From Fischerella sp. CENA71 (GTDB lineage: Bacteria; Cyanobacteriota; Cyanobacteriia; Cyanobacteriales; Nostocaceae), in NCBI GenBank assembly GCA_024239075.1, contig JANBVI010000074.1:124001-188000 (forward strand): a stretch of DNA of 64,000 nt, given 5' to 3'. Every line of letters starts with the position of its first letter. Within the stretch, counting starts at the first letter, position 1. Under the pieces are notes generated by a model that made no database searches, had not been told where the DNA came from, and worked only from the letters and a program-made list of their open reading frames with translations. Both the position numbers and the translations under genes were made by a program. Below are positions 61,021-64,000 of this stretch, one piece after another.

Positions 61021-62035
61021 ATCCAAAAAGGCTACCGCAGCCATCAACGTCAAGTGCAAATTCTCTTGGGGTATCGCCGTGCATCACCTTTGGATCTTCT
61101 AGCCTTAGAGCAATGGCTGTTAGAGCGGGCCCTAGAACATGATAAGCCAATGCTGCTTTTTGAAATGACTTGCCAGCATCTCCAGCACAATAAAATTGTT
61201 CGCATTGGAACCACGCGAATCGCTAAAATGGTTTCGACGGCTCGGCAGCAAGCTCAAGAATTCATTTATCAGACACTCAGTCCCTTGCTTAGTCAAGAGC
61301 TATGCAATATTTTGGATAAGTTACTTGAGGTGGACGATACCTTGAAGCGAACTCGCTTGTCCTGGTTGCAGCGAACACCTAATTTGATCTGCTGGGACTG
61401 CAATTCTCGCCCCGGATTCGCGACCTGCCAGACCAACAGCTTTATCGCACAAGCCAGATTCAGTTAGATAATTACCCAAAACTCAAAAGTTATTTCCAAG
61501 AAGTCATTAATTTTGAGCGTATCCTGACGCACTGGGATGAAATGCTTCGATTAGCTGGCTCATTAAAAATGGGATGGGTTACTGCTTCACTTATAGTGCA
61601 AAAGCTTCAAGCTTATCCACGACAACATCCACTCACTCGCGCACTTATTGAATATGGCAGGCTAATTAAAACTATTCACATTTTACGTTGGTATGCCTCG
61701 GAAGTAAATCGACGCAGAATCAATCGGCAACTCAATAAAGGGGAAGCTTTGCATAGCTTACGCTCTCATCTGTGCTATGCCAACTCTGGCGAAATTCGGG
61801 GACAATCTGATGAGCAACTCCGATTGGCAGGTAGGCTGCTTAAACCTCGTTACCAATGCGATCATCATTTGGAACACAGTCTACATTGAGAGAGTCATGC
61901 AGCAGCTTCAACAAGAGGGATGGATTCTTAACAACGAAGACTTAATGCACATTTGGCCAACCCGTCATGCTCATATCAATGTTTATGGGAAATATCATTT
62001 TGAGCTTGAGTATGTTGGAAAGAAACGTCCTTTCA
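61021..62035 (+). pseudogene. Tn3-family transposase, internally deleted and frameshifted
   Basis: Three frames carry successive parts of one transposase. The N-terminal DUF4158 part (QILLGYRRASPLDLLALEQWLLERALEHDKP, KIVRIGTTRIAKMV) runs to about 61390. The next frame has a middle part (LRLAGSLKMGWVTASLIVQKLQ, RIN-R-Q-L-N-K-GE-ALHSLR). The last has the catalytic C-terminal end (NAIIIWNTVYIERVMQQLQQEG, THAHINVYGKYHFEL-type). Most of the DDE region between middle and end is missing, since the full protein is about 1000 residues. It cannot be active. Confidence 0.75.
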
Positions 62036-62101
62036 GAACCCTGTCCCAGTCTGCTTTCTAGGCTTAGCGACCAAAATTTCTCCATTGCTATACAAAGGCG
62101 T

Positions 62102-62227
62102 TAATCGACGCGACAACGTGGAGTGATCTGGAACTTGTAGCTCAATCCCCATGAGCATGAATAGCGACTCCAAAAACCCCTCGGCTTGCCGCCCAGGTAA
62201 ATGAAACACCCCTTGGATTGTCCCCAT
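62102..62227 (-). mobile_element. IS5-type transposase internal fragment
   Basis: MGTIQGVFHLPGRQAEGFLE and LFMLMGIELQVPDHSTLSRR match the internal N-terminal half of IS5-type transposases (family form atmgtIq.vFhLPgRqaegFl.SL). About 42 codons remain, with a REP-like repeat at the 5' edge (62228-62262). Same family and direction as 60634-60770. Confidence 0.65.
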
Positions 62228-62262
62228 TGTCGCGTAGACGCTCTTAGCGGCTTGTCGTCAGA

Positions 62263-63236
62263 CATCGCCACATCAGAGTAATAATTTAAATCTTCTGCAC
62301 GCATTAATTCTAAGTGTGTAAAAGCTCGAATTGCGCTAAAAAAATGAGTTTTTATTGCTTCAGTCGTTCTGACCATAAATTGACCAATACCACATAGTTG
62401 TTTAATAGCTCTGTGGTAACACTCAATTCCCCAATGAATAGAATGTAGTTCCTTAAATTCTGTTCTTGAAATTGACTTTAGTGTATCTTTTTCAGGAGTA
62501 TACATGATGTAATATCTGGAAGTTTCGTTTTTGAAACTTCTCTGAAATACCCTTACTTGACCAAAATTTTTCAGATACACTATTAAACCATCTTCGGGAA
62601 TTTCTAAATTTTGGACTTGGGTAAAATTTTTACCATCAACCGAACACGAGCGATTTCTAGCACACCAGTTAAAAACCCTAATTGCTTGTTTTTCAGTAAC
62701 TTCAGGTTTTCTTGGCTGGAATACCAAGCATCAGTAGTGACTGTTTTCGGCTTTAAACCCCACTCCAAAACTTCATTAATCATCTCTCGTAAATAGTCAT
62801 TTTTTGTTTTCCCCTCCTGTTTGTTATAAATGCGATAATTTACAGGTACAGATTTACCTGACGAATCCGTGTAGTACAAGGTGATTAACTGAATTCCTTT
62901 GACGGCACGGTGATGTCTACCTGAATGATAGTAACCAATTAATTCTGTGATTTTTGGATCACTATGAGGCTTATCAATTACCGTATCATCTCCGCTTAAA
63001 GTACCTCCAATTAAATTGATATTTGGCTTAATTTCTTCAAATAAGTCCTTAGGTTCGTATCGCTCACGCAGTAAAAATCTGTTGACGCTATCATGAGATA
63101 TATCTTCCATTATCTCGGCCAGACGTGTGCAACCTTGATACTTTGATTCTGCCAGTAGAAACAGAGTATAAGTGTTCAAGTCACATTTAGCGGTTGATGG
63201 TTTAGTAATTGCTCTGATTGTCCGAACCCTAAACAT
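62263..63236 (-). mobile_element. IS701-like transposase, frameshifted
   Basis: The N-terminal part (FRVRTIRAITKPSTAKCDLN, FLLAESKYQGCTRLAEIM, GGTLSGDDTVIDKPHS with a DDE aspartate, TVTTDAWYSSQENL with the second aspartate) runs to about 62650. There the frame shifts by one base and continues in another frame (RNRSCSVDGKNFTQVQNLEI, IHWGIECYHRAIKQLCGIGQ with the catalytic Glu). Homology ends at HLELMRAEDLNYYSDV, next to a REP-like repeat. Disrupted and truncated; inactive unless programmed frameshifting occurs. Confidence 0.7.
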
Positions 63237-63242
63237 AGTCAA

Positions 63243-63597
63243 GTAAATTATCTGTTTTTCACGCCTCTGGTAACTGGCGAACGCTGGTTTTTTTCTGCAT
63301 TTTTCTTATACACTTTTTGTCTTGCTTGTCAATGCGTAATATCACCGCTGCGCGTCTACAATAAGTTAAGCTTTTTGGCGATTTTTGCATAAGTCCTGAA
63401 TGAAGAGTTTCAGCAACTCTTGCATTGAATGAGTTAAAGTACTCATCCGAACCGTATTGCATCTACCTAAACCTTTCAGATGATGAAATTAAGCAAATAA
63501 TAATTCCTTCTTAAACTTCTAGTGAGATTTATGGAGTCAGGAAAAAGCAATGTTGCGTAAGTAACTTAAATTGACTTCTACTGATCCTGGAGGCTTA
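63243..63597. other. Spacer beyond the IS701-like element, no gene
   Basis: 355 bp with a 67-codon frame on the minus strand that has no support. Contains a gccgctgcgcgtctaca REP-like word near 63347. The last bases carry the GGAGG for the next gene. Confidence 0.4.
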
Positions 63598-64000
63598 ATG
63601 GCTAATTTGTTCTTCTCAGAATATATAGAAGGAAGCAGTAATAATAAAGCACTAGAAATTTATAACGGTACTGGTGCTGCCATTGACTTGAGTTTAGAAG
63701 GCTACGTGATCCAAATGTATTTTAACGGTAGCACTTCTGCTGGTTTGACAATTAATCTAACTGGTACAGTCGCAGATAACGATGTCTTCGTGCTTGCTCA
63801 AAGTAGCGCCAGTGCAGTAATTCTTGGTCAAGCAGATCAAACCAATGGCGCAGGATGGTTCAATGGTGATGATGCGATCGTCCTGCGTCAAGGTGGTGTT
63901 AATGGCGCAATCATTGATTCTATTGGTCAAATTGGTTTTGACCCAGGTACTGAGTGGGGAAGTGGACTAACTAGTACAGCAGATAATACCCTGCGTCGCA
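63598..64000 (+). CDS. Lamin-tail-domain protein, partial at window end
   Basis: The frame starts at ATG 63598, preceded by ctggaggctta (GGAGG, 5-base spacing), and runs open to the last base (134 codons seen). The N-terminus ([72 protein letters not shown]) matches the bacterial lamin-tail-type beta-sandwich of large secreted proteins such as ExeM/NucH-type nucleases and adhesins. No signal peptide is visible at this start, as in cyanobacterial proteins exported by type I secretion. The function depends on the missing C-terminus. Confidence 0.75.
   Translation, partial: MANLFFSEYIEGSSNNKALEIYNGTGAAIDLSLEGYVIQMYFNGSTSAGLTINLTGTVADNDVFVLAQSSASAVILGQADQTNGAGWFNGDDAIVLRQGGVNGAIIDSIGQIGFDPGTEWGSGLTSTADNTLRR

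Overview
The window reads as chromosome of a filamentous, very probably heterocyst-forming cyanobacterium (Nostocales). The reasons are a nifB-fdxN-nifS-nifU cluster, a four-gene nrtABCD nitrate transporter with NrtC carrying a fused NrtA-like domain, dense GCGATCGC (HIP1) octamers, many short tandem repeats in spacers, orthocaspases, a CoaR-type MerR regulator and very large hybrid histidine kinases. No tRNA, rRNA or CRISPR array was seen.

Layout. 1-4.5 kb: nitrogenase cofactor and Fe-S cluster genes, all leftward, with an uninterrupted fdxN. 4.5-11 kb: a 1.2 kb spacer, then single genes (pirin, Dps, aldo/keto reductase, DUF393, a secreted unknown, a HugZ-like FMN barrel, DUF3574). 11.2-17 kb: nrtABCD leftward, with a 21-bp repeat array between nrtC and nrtD. 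17.6-31.3 kb: a csaA remnant, an alpha/beta hydrolase, then a rightward signalling run (PAS-receiver, two hybrid kinases, CheR-PAS methyltransferase), a ketopantoate-reductase-like gene and inverted copies of two small mobile repeats. 31.7-46.8 kb: two caspase-fold genes, one fused to an nSTAND NTPase and WD40 propeller and followed after 3 bp by coaR; between them a secreted phosphoesterase and a third large hybrid kinase. 47-54.6 kb: a PstS-like/DUF4912 membrane protein, an ABC-2 exporter pair and an ABC1/UbiB kinase.

55.2-60.7 kb is the most striking part: a complete diversity-generating retroelement (DGR) on the minus strand. It has a template repeat (TR, 55765-55890), a reverse transcriptase, an Avd accessory protein and a target gene whose 3' end is the variable repeat (VR, 57487-57612). 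TR and VR are both 126 bp; all 19 differences fall on TR adenines, which is the signature of adenine-directed mutagenic retrohoming. The target is a formylglycine-generating-enzyme (FGE)/C-type-lectin-fold protein, translationally coupled to a vWA protein and to the remnant of a MoxR AAA+ ATPase. The diversified protein therefore sits in an NTP-dependent MoxR-vWA system of the kind described as biological conflict or regulatory systems. The ATPase has lost its Walker A/B half to an insertion sequence.

60.6-63.3 kb is a graveyard of transposon pieces (IS5-type, Tn3-type, IS701-type) plus a methyltransferase stub. The window ends inside a gene with a lamin-tail-like domain.

Many start codons were moved inward from the longest open frame where a ribosome-binding site or family alignment favoured it; this is stated per gene.
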